Assembly (NCBI GenBank): GCA_017544125.1
Contig: JAFYET010000121.1
Coordinates: 1 to 10,092, forward strand
Length of the DNA: 10,092 bases
Reading direction: 5' to 3'
DNA from: Ruminococcus sp.
GTDB taxonomy: Bacteria > Bacillota > Clostridia > Oscillospirales > Ruminococcaceae
Both the position numbers and the translations under genes were made by a program. This document shows, piece after piece, positions 1 through 5,397 of the stretch (the first letter of the stretch is position 1; each line of letters starts with the position of its first letter). Below the pieces are notes generated by a model. It saw only the letters and a list, made by a program, of their open reading frames with translations, made no database searches and was not told the origin of the DNA.

Positions 1-780
1 CATTATTCCCGTTACAGTATCGAGTATCGTGTTCTTTTCCTTCTCTGTAAAGTTTATTTCATTTACAGGTATCCCGTTCTCCTGATGTTCCCTGATAAAG
101 CGGCCAAGTGGCTCATTAATGGCATTGATCAGCTTCTGCTGCTCTTCACTATCGACCGATTTGAATGCACTTCTGGTCGGATCGTCAATGTCGTTTGGAA
201 GGTCAACATTACTGAAAATGGCTTGTATTTTTTCTATTAGATGATCAAACGTGACTTCTTCGCCCTCGCCGTTTACCTTGTGGCGGACAAGCGCCAGTGC
301 TGTGTCAAGTATAGCCTGCCCGTCATTTGTGCCGAGCACAGGCAACCATGTCATCAGCTTTGTGTCGCCCGTATCTGTTGCATCAAAGAAGTAAGGGTTC
401 TGGCTGTCCATAGTCCACTGTTCGGTGGTCATAAAATCCCAGGGTGTGCGCTGCTGCCCGCCTTTGGTTTTTACCTTTACGGTATAGTCAACGCAGTTCT
501 GCTTTGGATTTTTCATATTAGTAATTATCGTTTTTCTGTATGAGTATGACCATTTGAATGCAAAATGCCCAAGCCCTGTATTGAGCTGAGTGTCACCGCT
601 GCCGGTCGTAACTGTCGGCAGCATGGGTATAGCGCCCATATCGCCGATACACTCGCCTCCTACAGTTGCCATAGAGCTGTCCTCTGCAATAACGCTCATC
701 GGCAGCATACTAAAGCACATAGCCGCCGCTGATAACCCTGCCGTCACCCTTGATAATATTATTCTTTTGCTAATTCTCAT
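1..780 (-). CDS. Secreted protein of unknown function (partial, N-terminal 260 residues)
   Basis: An uninterrupted reading frame runs from an ATG at 778-780 off the left edge; 260 codons are visible. The N-terminus is a classical signal peptide: basic residues K5/R6/R11, a hydrophobic stretch at about residues 12-31, and a likely signal peptidase I site after VIA (residues 30-32). The mature part starts ED and carries isolated Cys44 and Cys96, a WSYSYRK segment near 77-83, and acidic helical stretches after residue 170. I recognise no domain. A GGAGGTG ribosome binding site lies at 787-793 and the start overlaps the upstream DUF3021 stop by 11 bp, so it is translationally coupled and is the fourth gene of the LytTR operon. 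Placement suggests an exported output or sensed component of that system; this is inference. The C-terminal part, which could hold anchor or enzymatic domains, is outside the window. Confidence 0.85.
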   Translation of the reverse strand, partial: MRISKRIILSRVTAGLSAAAMCFSMLPMSVIAEDSSMATVGGECIGDMGAIPMLPTVTTGSGDTQLNTGLGHFAFKWSYSYRKTIITNMKNPKQNCVDYTVKVKTKGGQQRTPWDFMTTEQWTMDSQNPYFFDATDTGDTKLMTWLPVLGTNDGQAILDTALALVRHKVNGEGEEVTFDHLIEKIQAIFSNVDLPNDIDDPTRSAFKSVDSEEQQKLINAINEPLGRFIREHQENGIPVNEINFTEKEKNTILDTVTGIM

Positions 781-1270
781 TACTTGCACCTCCGTTGTTG
801 TTGATATTATTATCAGCCTCTTCCCGGCTGTCAAGTATCCTGCCCTGCATGGTGTTGAGTTCCTTTACCTGCGCTTTGTAAATACAAAACATTATCAGCC
901 ATACTATCATATACCCCAGAAGCATAAACCCTGCAAGTATCAGCATTTCCCATATACTGCCTACCCAGTGGAGTATGATGCATACAGGGATGAATACAAG
1001 CATGATAAGAGTAAAATGCACGGACATTGTCCTGATCATGCTCCAGCTCTCTATCTCATAGAGAAGCATACCGCCAAAGCCCGCAGCACCTATCAGCCCC
1101 CCGAGGATAGTCTGTATCACTATGGCTAAGGTCTTGCTGCCTGCCATTTCGATAAGCTCATTTGAAACTATCCTGTCTAAACTCATGGTCGAAAGGAGTG
1201 CGATGCCGTTGCCCACTATCATGCCGAGCACAAAGCCTATCAGGGCTCTTTTTATTACCCGCTTAAGCAA
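770..1270 (-). CDS. DUF3021 family four-helix membrane protein, partner of LytTR regulator
   Basis: The 166-residue product has four predicted membrane helices at about residues 8-29, 46-70, 84-102 and 107-130, a short polar link with W76/R80/H85 between helices 2 and 3, and a charged Asn-rich cytoplasmic-type tail from 131. Size, helix layout and position right after a LytTR gene match the DUF3021 family, whose members usually sit beside LytTR regulators. In streptococcal LytTR regulatory systems the neighbouring membrane protein inhibits the regulator; applying that role here is inference. The start is a TTG at 1268-1270: AAAGGAG lies 8-9 nt upstream and overlaps the LytTR stop, while the nearby ATG at 1276-1274 is in another frame and stops after four codons. 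It begins 6 bp after the LytTR gene and its TAG overlaps the next ATG. Confidence 0.85.
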   Translation of the reverse strand: MLKRVIKRALIGFVLGMIVGNGIALLSTMSLDRIVSNELIEMAGSKTLAIVIQTILGGLIGAAGFGGMLLYEIESWSMIRTMSVHFTLIMLVFIPVCIILHWVGSIWEMLILAGFMLLGYMIVWLIMFCIYKAQVKELNTMQGRILDSREEADNNINNNGGASNEN

Positions 1271-1276
1271 TACACA

Positions 1277-1732
1277 TCACTCCTTTCCCGAGAGCATCCT
1301 GCGTATAGCGGGGATACTGCGCCTTGAAGCCCACGCTTCAAGACCGTTTTTGAATTCTATGCGCAGTGTGCCTTTGAGTGTAAAGTCATATTGCTTGACT
1401 TTGCGAATGTTGATTATCTCATAGCGTGATATGCGTATGAATCTTCTGCTGTCAAGTACCTCTTCTATGCTCTGTAATGACCGCTTGACCGAATACCGCA
1501 CATTTTCAAGCACGATGTCGGTCGTCCTGCCGTTTACCGATATAAAGTATATCTCATCGGGAGATATGGTCTTTACAACACCGTTCTCATCGCTTACTGT
1601 TATCAGCGTGGGGTCATAGGCGAGCTTTGATAAAAGCTCCTCAACATACTCATCACGCCCGGCAGCCCTCACTGTCACCTCAATGGTATCAAGGCTGCTG
1701 TCCTGCTCAAAGCGGACGTTTATCTTCTTCAT
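1277..1732 (-). CDS. Stand-alone LytTR-domain transcriptional regulator
   Basis: The 151-residue product has a LytTR DNA-binding domain covering about residues 50-148. The typical pattern is visible: DEIYFI near 59-64, FIRISR at 98-103, IINIRKV at 106-112, and the terminal SRR...I..ML at 136-146. Residues 1-50 form a short N-terminal extension with no CheY-like receiver domain, so it is not a normal two-component response regulator. I chose the ATG at 1730-1732 because the LytTR-type homology begins there and it overlaps the upstream small gene as ATGA (1729-1732); longer upstream readings of this frame run through that gene. The ribosome site is weak, which fits translational coupling. It probably binds the paired operator at 2022-2057 and regulates its own operon. 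The adjacent DUF3021 protein is the likely membrane partner that controls it. Confidence 0.92.
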   Translation of the reverse strand: MKKINVRFEQDSSLDTIEVTVRAAGRDEYVEELLSKLAYDPTLITVSDENGVVKTISPDEIYFISVNGRTTDIVLENVRYSVKRSLQSIEEVLDSRRFIRISRYEIINIRKVKQYDFTLKGTLRIEFKNGLEAWASRRSIPAIRRMLSGKE

Positions 1733-1938
1733 TCCCGCTTCACCGCCGATCCTGCGGCAATATTTCTGCATTCTCCCGTTTTCTGATCGTAGTAGAAGCA
1801 GCTCCTGCATTCGGGGACGAGCTTGCTGCGGCACCATTTCTGATGCCCGTCGGCTGCTCTGTTCATACACCCCTTGCAGATATAAAGCGCACACTCTGCA
1901 TTTATGCTGTTTTTAGCCGATTTTTTCAGTTTGCTCAC
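1729..1938 (-). CDS. Small Cys-rich protein, possible zinc ribbon, first gene of LytTR operon
   Basis: Up to 69 residues, with seven Cys (16, 21, 24, 36, 44, 47, 57 counted from the outermost start), including CKGC at 21-24 and CRSC at 44-47. Two CxxC pairs suggest a zinc knuckle or, less likely, an iron-sulfur site. No signal peptide or membrane helix, so it is probably cytoplasmic. I do not recognise a named family. Support for a real gene: AGGAGG at 1938-1943, ATGA overlap with LytTR, codon use like its neighbours, and a position directly behind a perfect promoter. The start is unusual. The GTG at 1936-1938 overlaps the AGGAGG itself, while a CTG at 1927-1929 is in frame 8 nt after it, the ideal spacing, giving 66 residues. 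The first ATG (1864-1866) would remove the first CxxC pair. Coordinates use the outer GTG. Confidence 0.72.
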   Translation of the reverse strand: MSKLKKSAKNSINAECALYICKGCMNRAADGHQKWCRSKLVPECRSCFYYDQKTGECRNIAAGSAVKRE

Positions 1939-1943
1939 CTCCT
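1938..1943 (-). promoter_or_regulatory. AGGAGG ribosome binding site overlapping a GTG codon
   Basis: A full AGGAGG reads on the minus strand. Its last G is the first base of the in-frame GTG, so the GTG is too close to be initiated from this site. The next in-frame near-cognate start is CTG, 8 nt downstream. This decides between the start choices of the Cys-rich gene. Confidence 0.7.
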
Positions 1944-1987
1944 GCTTTGCACAAAAGTATTAACAAATAATGTCTAATACCACATTC

Positions 1988-2016
1988 ATTATACAAAATA
2001 AGCACCCCTATGTCAA
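1988..2016 (-). promoter_or_regulatory. Perfect-consensus sigma-A promoter of the LytTR operon
   Basis: The minus strand reads TTGACA (2011-2016), a 17-bp spacer, and TATAAT (1988-1993), an exact match to the vegetative consensus. Predicted transcription start is near 1980, leaving a leader of about 40 nt before the AGGAGG of the Cys-rich gene. LytTR-type direct repeats lie directly upstream of the -35 box. Confidence 0.9.
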
Positions 2017-2021
2017 GGCAA

Positions 2022-2057
2022 ATTTGCACGAACGGCTGATATATTTGCATGAACGGC
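2022..2057 (-). promoter_or_regulatory. Paired direct-repeat operator, probable LytTR binding site
   Basis: Two copies of a 15-bp repeat occur at 2022-2036 and 2043-2057; they differ at one base (C or T at position 8 on the plus strand). The copies are offset by 21 bp, two helical turns. On the minus strand their cores read GCCGTTCAT (2049-2057) and GCCGTTCGT (2028-2036), each matching 8 of 9 positions of the published LytTR consensus [TA][AC][CA]GTTN[AG][TG]. AgrA-type LytTR regulators bind such 9-bp repeats with about 12 bp between them, as here. The proximal repeat ends 5 bp upstream of the -35 box, the position expected for activation through RNA polymerase contact. Confidence 0.8.
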
Positions 2058-2087
2058 ACGAAAACATTTACGCTTCTGTTAACAAAT

Positions 2088-2120
2088 ATACCGGCAAAAG
2101 CAAAATGCCCCTGCCGGTAT
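2088..2120 (-). terminator. Hairpin terminator after the uridine phosphorylase gene
   Basis: A perfect 9-bp inverted repeat (ATACCGGCA at 2088-2096, TGCCGGTAT at 2112-2120) encloses a 15-nt loop. On the minus strand it is followed by a weak T-rich stretch (TATTTGTT), so termination efficiency may be modest. It separates the DUF3592-udp block from the LytTR operon. The palindrome is symmetric, so an operator role cannot be excluded. Confidence 0.6.
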
Positions 2121-2145
2121 CGTGTGTTATTATTATGTCAGGCTA

Positions 2146-2253
2146 TCAGCCCTTTTTGTCCTGCTTTATCAGCCGCTCGATAGCACCAAGCACGCACTTT
2201 ATCGCCCTTGTCGAGTCGAGGGTGATGTTGTCGGGCATATCCTGCTTTGAGCG
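2146..2253 (-). pseudogene. Severed C-terminal codons of the uridine phosphorylase gene
   Basis: Directly after the TAG at 2254-2256, in the same frame, 35 sense codons continue to a TGA at 2146-2148. They encode RSKQDMPDNITLD and then a helix ending in AIERLIKQDKKG, which is what the last loop and C-terminal helix of uridine phosphorylases look like. The tail has no further disruption. Restoring a sense codon at 228 (for instance GAG, one base away) gives 263 residues, close to the roughly 250-260 of this family. Confidence 0.75.
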
Positions 2254-2937
2254 CTAAAAGTTCCATATCGCCGTGAGCACACAGCCGCAGCGCACGCCCC
2301 TTGCAAGCCCCACGCCGTAGACCGCTGCGCACTCCATTTCAGAGCACAGGCAGCCGAGCTTTAAGTAGCTCTGCCAGCGGGTGAGCAGCCGCTCGCTCAC
2401 GCCCGAGTTCTCAGGCTCTACCTGCCCGTAGAAGCTGTCCTTTGAGTGAACAACGCCTACGTGGTAGCTGTTGCCAAGGTCACTGCTTGACAGATCCTCC
2501 GCTGCCTGCTTCAGAGCCTCAGTTACAGCAAAATCCGCCACAGCAGGGTAGCCTGTGGGCAGGTATTCGTAGGTCGTGCCCTCAGCCCTTATGGCAGCAT
2601 TTGCGATTATAAGGTCGCCGCCGTAAACCTTCATATCCATTCCGCCGCTGGTGCCTATGCGAATGAAAGTGTCAGCCCCGCACTTTACCAGCTCCTCAAC
2701 AGCTATCGCCGCCGAAGGTCCGCCGATGCCCGTAGAGCATACAGACACCATCTCATCACCGAGGTAGCCTGTGTAGACGTTGTATTCACGGTTTTGCGAT
2801 ATCTGCTTAGCGTCTTTAAGATACTGCGCTATCTTCGGCACTCTGCCCGGGTCGCCCGGCAGTATGCAGTAGCGCCCTATCTCGCCTTTCTTTGCCTGTA
2901 TGTGAAATTGCCTTTCGCCGTCCATTATTGATGCCAT
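2254..2937 (-). CDS. udp: Uridine phosphorylase-type nucleoside phosphorylase, truncated by in-frame TAG
   Basis: NP-I superfamily enzyme that would split uridine (or a related nucleoside) with phosphate into base and ribose-1-phosphate for salvage in the cytoplasm. Visible family elements: LPGDPGRV at 27-33 (phosphate binding), R50 in NREY, RIGTSGG at 93-99 (phosphate and ribose), KDSFYGQ at 166-172, and SEMECAA at 199-205 with the ribose-binding Met-Glu. The chain stops at residue 227, right after LTAIWN, where family members usually continue with an ER-containing loop and a last helix. That missing segment is encoded in frame beyond the TAG. All main catalytic motifs precede the stop, but loss of the last helix probably harms folding. 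GGGAGG lies 8 nt before the ATG. The gene starts 16 bp after the last DUF3592 gene and probably shares its transcript. Exact nucleoside specificity is uncertain. Confidence 0.85.
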   Translation of the reverse strand: MASIMDGERQFHIQAKKGEIGRYCILPGDPGRVPKIAQYLKDAKQISQNREYNVYTGYLGDEMVSVCSTGIGGPSAAIAVEELVKCGADTFIRIGTSGGMDMKVYGGDLIIANAAIRAEGTTYEYLPTGYPAVADFAVTEALKQAAEDLSSSDLGNSYHVGVVHSKDSFYGQVEPENSGVSERLLTRWQSYLKLGCLCSEMECAAVYGVGLARGVRCGCVLTAIWNF

Positions 2938-2953
2938 AAGTTTTACCTCCCTT

Positions 2954-3409
2954 TTATATGCTTGTGCTGTTTTTCAGCTTTTTTATTGCCCTTATCATTA
3001 TCACAGCGCCAAAAAGAAGCAACGCCCCGCCGAGTGCGCCGTATATTATCCTGTAATAGATGCTTGTGTCATTGAAATAGCTCTTGCCCGGGTCATCAGG
3101 GTCATAGTGTATGGTTATCTTGTCGCCCACCTTGTATTTGGCAGGGCTGCTTGCTACCTCACCGACGTTTATGTGTGTTACGCCGTCAACCTCATATTCG
3201 TAAACCGGGGCGTATGATCTGTGGGTGCTGTGCTTTTTCTGATTGGTGGTGGTGTGCAGCTCAAGGTCTGTTACCGTTGCCGTGGCTGTTTCTGTGCAGC
3301 TGCGTGTGTTGACCGTCAGAAAATCAGGCCCCGTTATCCCTATAAACGCAAGCACCCCGCCTATAAGCAGCAGTAACACTGCTGCGATTATCTTTGCAGA
3401 TGTTTTCAT
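2954..3409 (-). CDS. DUF3592 family membrane protein (third of three)
   Basis: 151 residues with membrane helices at about 7-27 and 118-140 and a soluble loop between them, probably extracytoplasmic. The loop carries a conserved Cys38 in SCTET, YEYEVDG at 70-76, and VGDKITIHYDPDDP at 94-107. The last is the DUF3592 signature also found in the two genes upstream. I chose the ATG at 3407-3409 because the helix begins just after it and GGAAG lies 5 nt upstream; an upstream ATG in frame would overlap the preceding gene by 44 bp. It follows that gene by 1 bp, so coupling is near certain. Function of the family is unknown. Confidence 0.85.
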   Translation of the reverse strand: MKTSAKIIAAVLLLLIGGVLAFIGITGPDFLTVNTRSCTETATATVTDLELHTTTNQKKHSTHRSYAPVYEYEVDGVTHINVGEVASSPAKYKVGDKITIHYDPDDPGKSYFNDTSIYYRIIYGALGGALLLFGAVIMIRAIKKLKNSTSI

Positions 3410-3410
3410 A

Positions 3411-3905
3411 TCAGCTTCCGTTTCTTCCGAGCTTGCCGCTTGCAAGCAGCGCACCTATTATCATAAACAGTACACCCATGCCTATGCCCGCATACATCTT
3501 AATATTTGATGTGTCATAGAAATAGCTGTTTTCGGGGTCTTTGGGGTCGTAGTGTATCTTTATCTTCGTGCCGACAGGGTAGGGCTTCTGATTTGAGCCC
3601 ACATCTCTGTCACAGCCTACGTATGTTTCGCCGCCGACTTCAAATTCATAAACCAGGCTGTAGTTTGTATCTACCTTATGCGAGTGAGTGCCTGTCTTTT
3701 TTCTGCGGTAACTTGTGTATGTTTCATATTCTGTTACTGTTGCCGCTGTGGTGGCGGTGCATTTGTCGTTTTTCTCCTTAGTGCCAAGCCCCGACCATAT
3801 GCCGAGCACAAGCGCCGCTATGCCGCCTACTATAAACACCAGCCCGAATATGAGCATAAACCGCCTTATCTTCACAGGGTCAGTTATCACTATCGTTTTT
3901 GCCAT
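3411..3905 (-). CDS. DUF3592 family membrane protein (second of three)
   Basis: 164 residues, two predicted membrane helices (about 15-39 and 136-156) around a central loop with C49, YEFEVGG at 86-92 and VGTKIKIHYDPKDP at 111-124. Its loop is longer than in the other two copies because of a basic insert (RRKKTGTHSHK, 67-77). The next copy has a shorter basic, His-containing stretch at the same place. The ATG at 3903-3905 has AGAGG about 9 nt upstream and begins 2 bp after the preceding stop. It is clearly a paralogue of its neighbours; no function is known. Confidence 0.85.
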   Translation of the reverse strand: MAKTIVITDPVKIRRFMLIFGLVFIVGGIAALVLGIWSGLGTKEKNDKCTATTAATVTEYETYTSYRRKKTGTHSHKVDTNYSLVYEFEVGGETYVGCDRDVGSNQKPYPVGTKIKIHYDPKDPENSYFYDTSNIKMYAGIGMGVLFMIIGALLASGKLGRNGS

Positions 3906-3907
3906 AG

Positions 3908-4480
3908 TTATAGCCTCTGGTTTGTAACTTTAGCCTTAATGCCTATTATCACGAATACTGTTCCGAACACGACGAAAAACCCGCCCAGACCGAACAATAT
4001 GCCCCTTACAAGGTTTATCGACTTGTCAACATAGAAGTTTGAGGGCTTGCCCGGCTCGTAGTGCAGCTCCACCTTGTCGCCTATATCATACTTGGCAGGG
4101 TAGGTGCTGTATGAGCTTTTCTCCTCATAATCCTTGCCGTCAACAGTGTATGCAAAAACAGGTGCGTAGGTATCATCATGCCTTACGTTATCTATAACCA
4201 CCGCAGTTGTGGTTTCCGAGCAGGCATCGTAGTGCTGCTGCATAAAGTGGGTGACTATAACGCCTATAACAAGTATCAGAACGCCAATGCCCACAAATAT
4301 ACCGCCCACGATCTTGAAAACAAGCGCTGCGTCGTTTGTCGTCTGCCTTTTGCCCGAATACATATAGCCGTTTACATTAAATGCCTGCGGTTGGGGCTGC
4401 TGATCAAAATTCGTCGGCTGGTCACCAAGGCTGCGCCCTTCGGCTCTTAACTCCTGCTCTATGAATGAATCCTCTTTCAT
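3908..4480 (-). CDS. DUF3592 family membrane protein with polar N-terminal extension (first of three)
   Basis: 190 residues. It differs from its two downstream paralogues by an added hydrophilic N-terminus of about 50 residues, rich in Gln and acidic residues (DQQPQPQ at 26-32), probably cytoplasmic. Helices follow at about 55-79 and 157-181. The loop between them has C87, YTVDG at 111-115 and IGDKVELHYEPGKP at 133-146, the family signature. GGGAGG lies 8 nt before the ATG at 4478-4480. It is the first gene after the nadC terminator, whose T-tract ends only about 30 nt upstream of the start, leaving no obvious room for a promoter. It probably heads a transcript with the next two paralogues and udp. 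Confidence 0.87.
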   Translation of the reverse strand: MKEDSFIEQELRAEGRSLGDQPTNFDQQPQPQAFNVNGYMYSGKRQTTNDAALVFKIVGGIFVGIGVLILVIGVIVTHFMQQHYDACSETTTAVVIDNVRHDDTYAPVFAYTVDGKDYEEKSSYSTYPAKYDIGDKVELHYEPGKPSNFYVDKSINLVRGILFGLGGFFVVFGTVFVIIGIKAKVTNQRL

Positions 4481-4512
4481 GGTTTTTCCTCCCTTATAAC
4501 TGTAACGCTTCC

Positions 4513-4536
4513 AAAAAAGGCTCTGAAACCAGAGCC
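4513..4536 (-). terminator. Intrinsic terminator after nadC
   Basis: On the minus strand GGCTCTG and CAGAGCC form a perfect 7-bp stem with a GTTT loop (4519-4536), directly followed by six T (4513-4518). It starts 8 bp after the nadC stop. Confidence 0.93.
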
Positions 4537-4543
4537 CGTTTTG

Positions 4544-5383
4544 TTATTTATCTATCTTCATTGAAATGTCAAACGCCTTGACCGAATGTGTCAGCGCACC
4601 GAGTGATATTATGTCAACACCAGTCTCGGCGATGCCTCTTATTGTCTGTGCGGTAACATTGCCCGATGCCTCTAAAAGCGCCTTGCCAGCCGTTATCTCA
4701 ACAGCCTTTGCCATGTCTTCATTTGACATATTGTCAAGCATTATTATCTCAACGCCTAAGCTAAGCGCTTCTTTTAGCTCCTCAAGGTTTGCCACTTCGA
4801 CCTCTATCTTGACCGTGTGCCCCATTTTCTCACGCAGAGCATTCACAGCCCCTGTCATCGAGCCGTAGGCATCAAGGTGTGTGTCCTTGAGCATTGCACA
4901 GTCTGACAGGTTGTAGCGGTGGTTTCTGCCGCCGCCTACCGTTACAGCGTATTTCTGTATCATGCGAAGTCCCGGCAGCGTCTTCCTTGTGTCAGCGATC
5001 GATGCCTTAGTGCCCGCTACAAGCTCGACACACTCTCTTGTCATGGTCGCTATGCCCGACATATGCTGAACGATGTTAAGCGCCGTCCTTTCGCCCTTTA
5101 AAAGCTCTCTCGTGTGGCAGGTGATGCGGGCTATTATGTCGCCCTTCTTTACCTTCTCGCCGTCATTGATGTAAACTTCAGCTGTCGCCGTCGGGTCAAG
5201 CAGGGTGAATACCCTTACTGCTATGTCAATGCCGCACAGCACGCCGTCAGCCTTTGCAACATAGCGTGCGGTCGATACCTTGTCAGCATCAACAAGATAG
5301 TCGGTAGTCACGTCAACGTAGTTTATATCCTCATTGAGCGCTGTTTTTATAAGGTCGTCTATCTGAAACTGCATAAGTGCCAT
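4544..5383 (-). CDS. nadC: Nicotinate-nucleotide pyrophosphorylase (quinolinate phosphoribosyltransferase, carboxylating)
   Basis: 279 residues, full family length. It converts quinolinate and PRPP to nicotinate mononucleotide, CO2 and pyrophosphate, the last step of de novo pyridine ring synthesis. Visible motifs in order: GERTALNIVQHMSGIAT at 97-113, DTRKTLPGLR at 131-140, GGGRNHR at 150-156 (quinolinate and phosphate contacts), LKDTH at 165-169, EVEV at 194-197, IIMLDNM at 213-219, EASGNV at 238-243 and ISLGALTHS at 259-267. The family normally has KDNH where this protein has KDTH. I chose the ATG at 5381-5383: AGGAG lies about 8 nt upstream, and the frame extended further upstream lies inside nadB. 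It begins 14 bp after the nadB stop and ends at a strong terminator, so it is the last gene of a nadB-nadC operon. Confidence 0.96.
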   Translation of the reverse strand: MALMQFQIDDLIKTALNEDINYVDVTTDYLVDADKVSTARYVAKADGVLCGIDIAVRVFTLLDPTATAEVYINDGEKVKKGDIIARITCHTRELLKGERTALNIVQHMSGIATMTRECVELVAGTKASIADTRKTLPGLRMIQKYAVTVGGGRNHRYNLSDCAMLKDTHLDAYGSMTGAVNALREKMGHTVKIEVEVANLEELKEALSLGVEIIMLDNMSNEDMAKAVEITAGKALLEASGNVTAQTIRGIAETGVDIISLGALTHSVKAFDISMKIDK

Positions 5384-5397
5384 ATTTATTTCTCCTC

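Noticed and set aside
590..1129. Long open frame on the plus strand opposite the DUF3021 gene
   Set aside because: It lies antisense to two well-supported genes, lacks a good ribosome site, and its product has no domain character. Other plus-strand frames in the window (for example 7374-7757, 7600-8082, 3678-4034) fail the same way.
2022..2057. CRISPR-like repeat unit
   Set aside because: Only two short copies at 21-bp spacing beside a promoter; this is operator geometry, not a repeat-spacer array.
1939..2145. Small gene, regulatory RNA or riboswitch in the gap between udp and the LytTR operon
   Set aside because: The gap is accounted for by the terminator hairpin, the paired repeats, the promoter and a short leader; no further structured element or coding frame stands out.
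2254..2256. Genome-wide reassignment of TAG to sense
   Set aside because: The DUF3021 gene ends in TAG exactly where it overlaps the next gene's start, and no other gene here needs TAG as sense, so ordinary code use is the simpler view.
2138..2332. Alternative-frame minus ORF over the 3' end of udp, as a sign of frameshift
   Set aside because: The family-like C-terminal sequence is in the same frame as the main udp ORF; the break is a single stop codon, not a frameshift.
4567..4572. TTGACA on the minus strand at the 3' end of nadC as a promoter for the DUF3592 genes
   Set aside because: The best -10 candidate matches poorly, and transcription from it would run straight into the terminator at 4513-4536.
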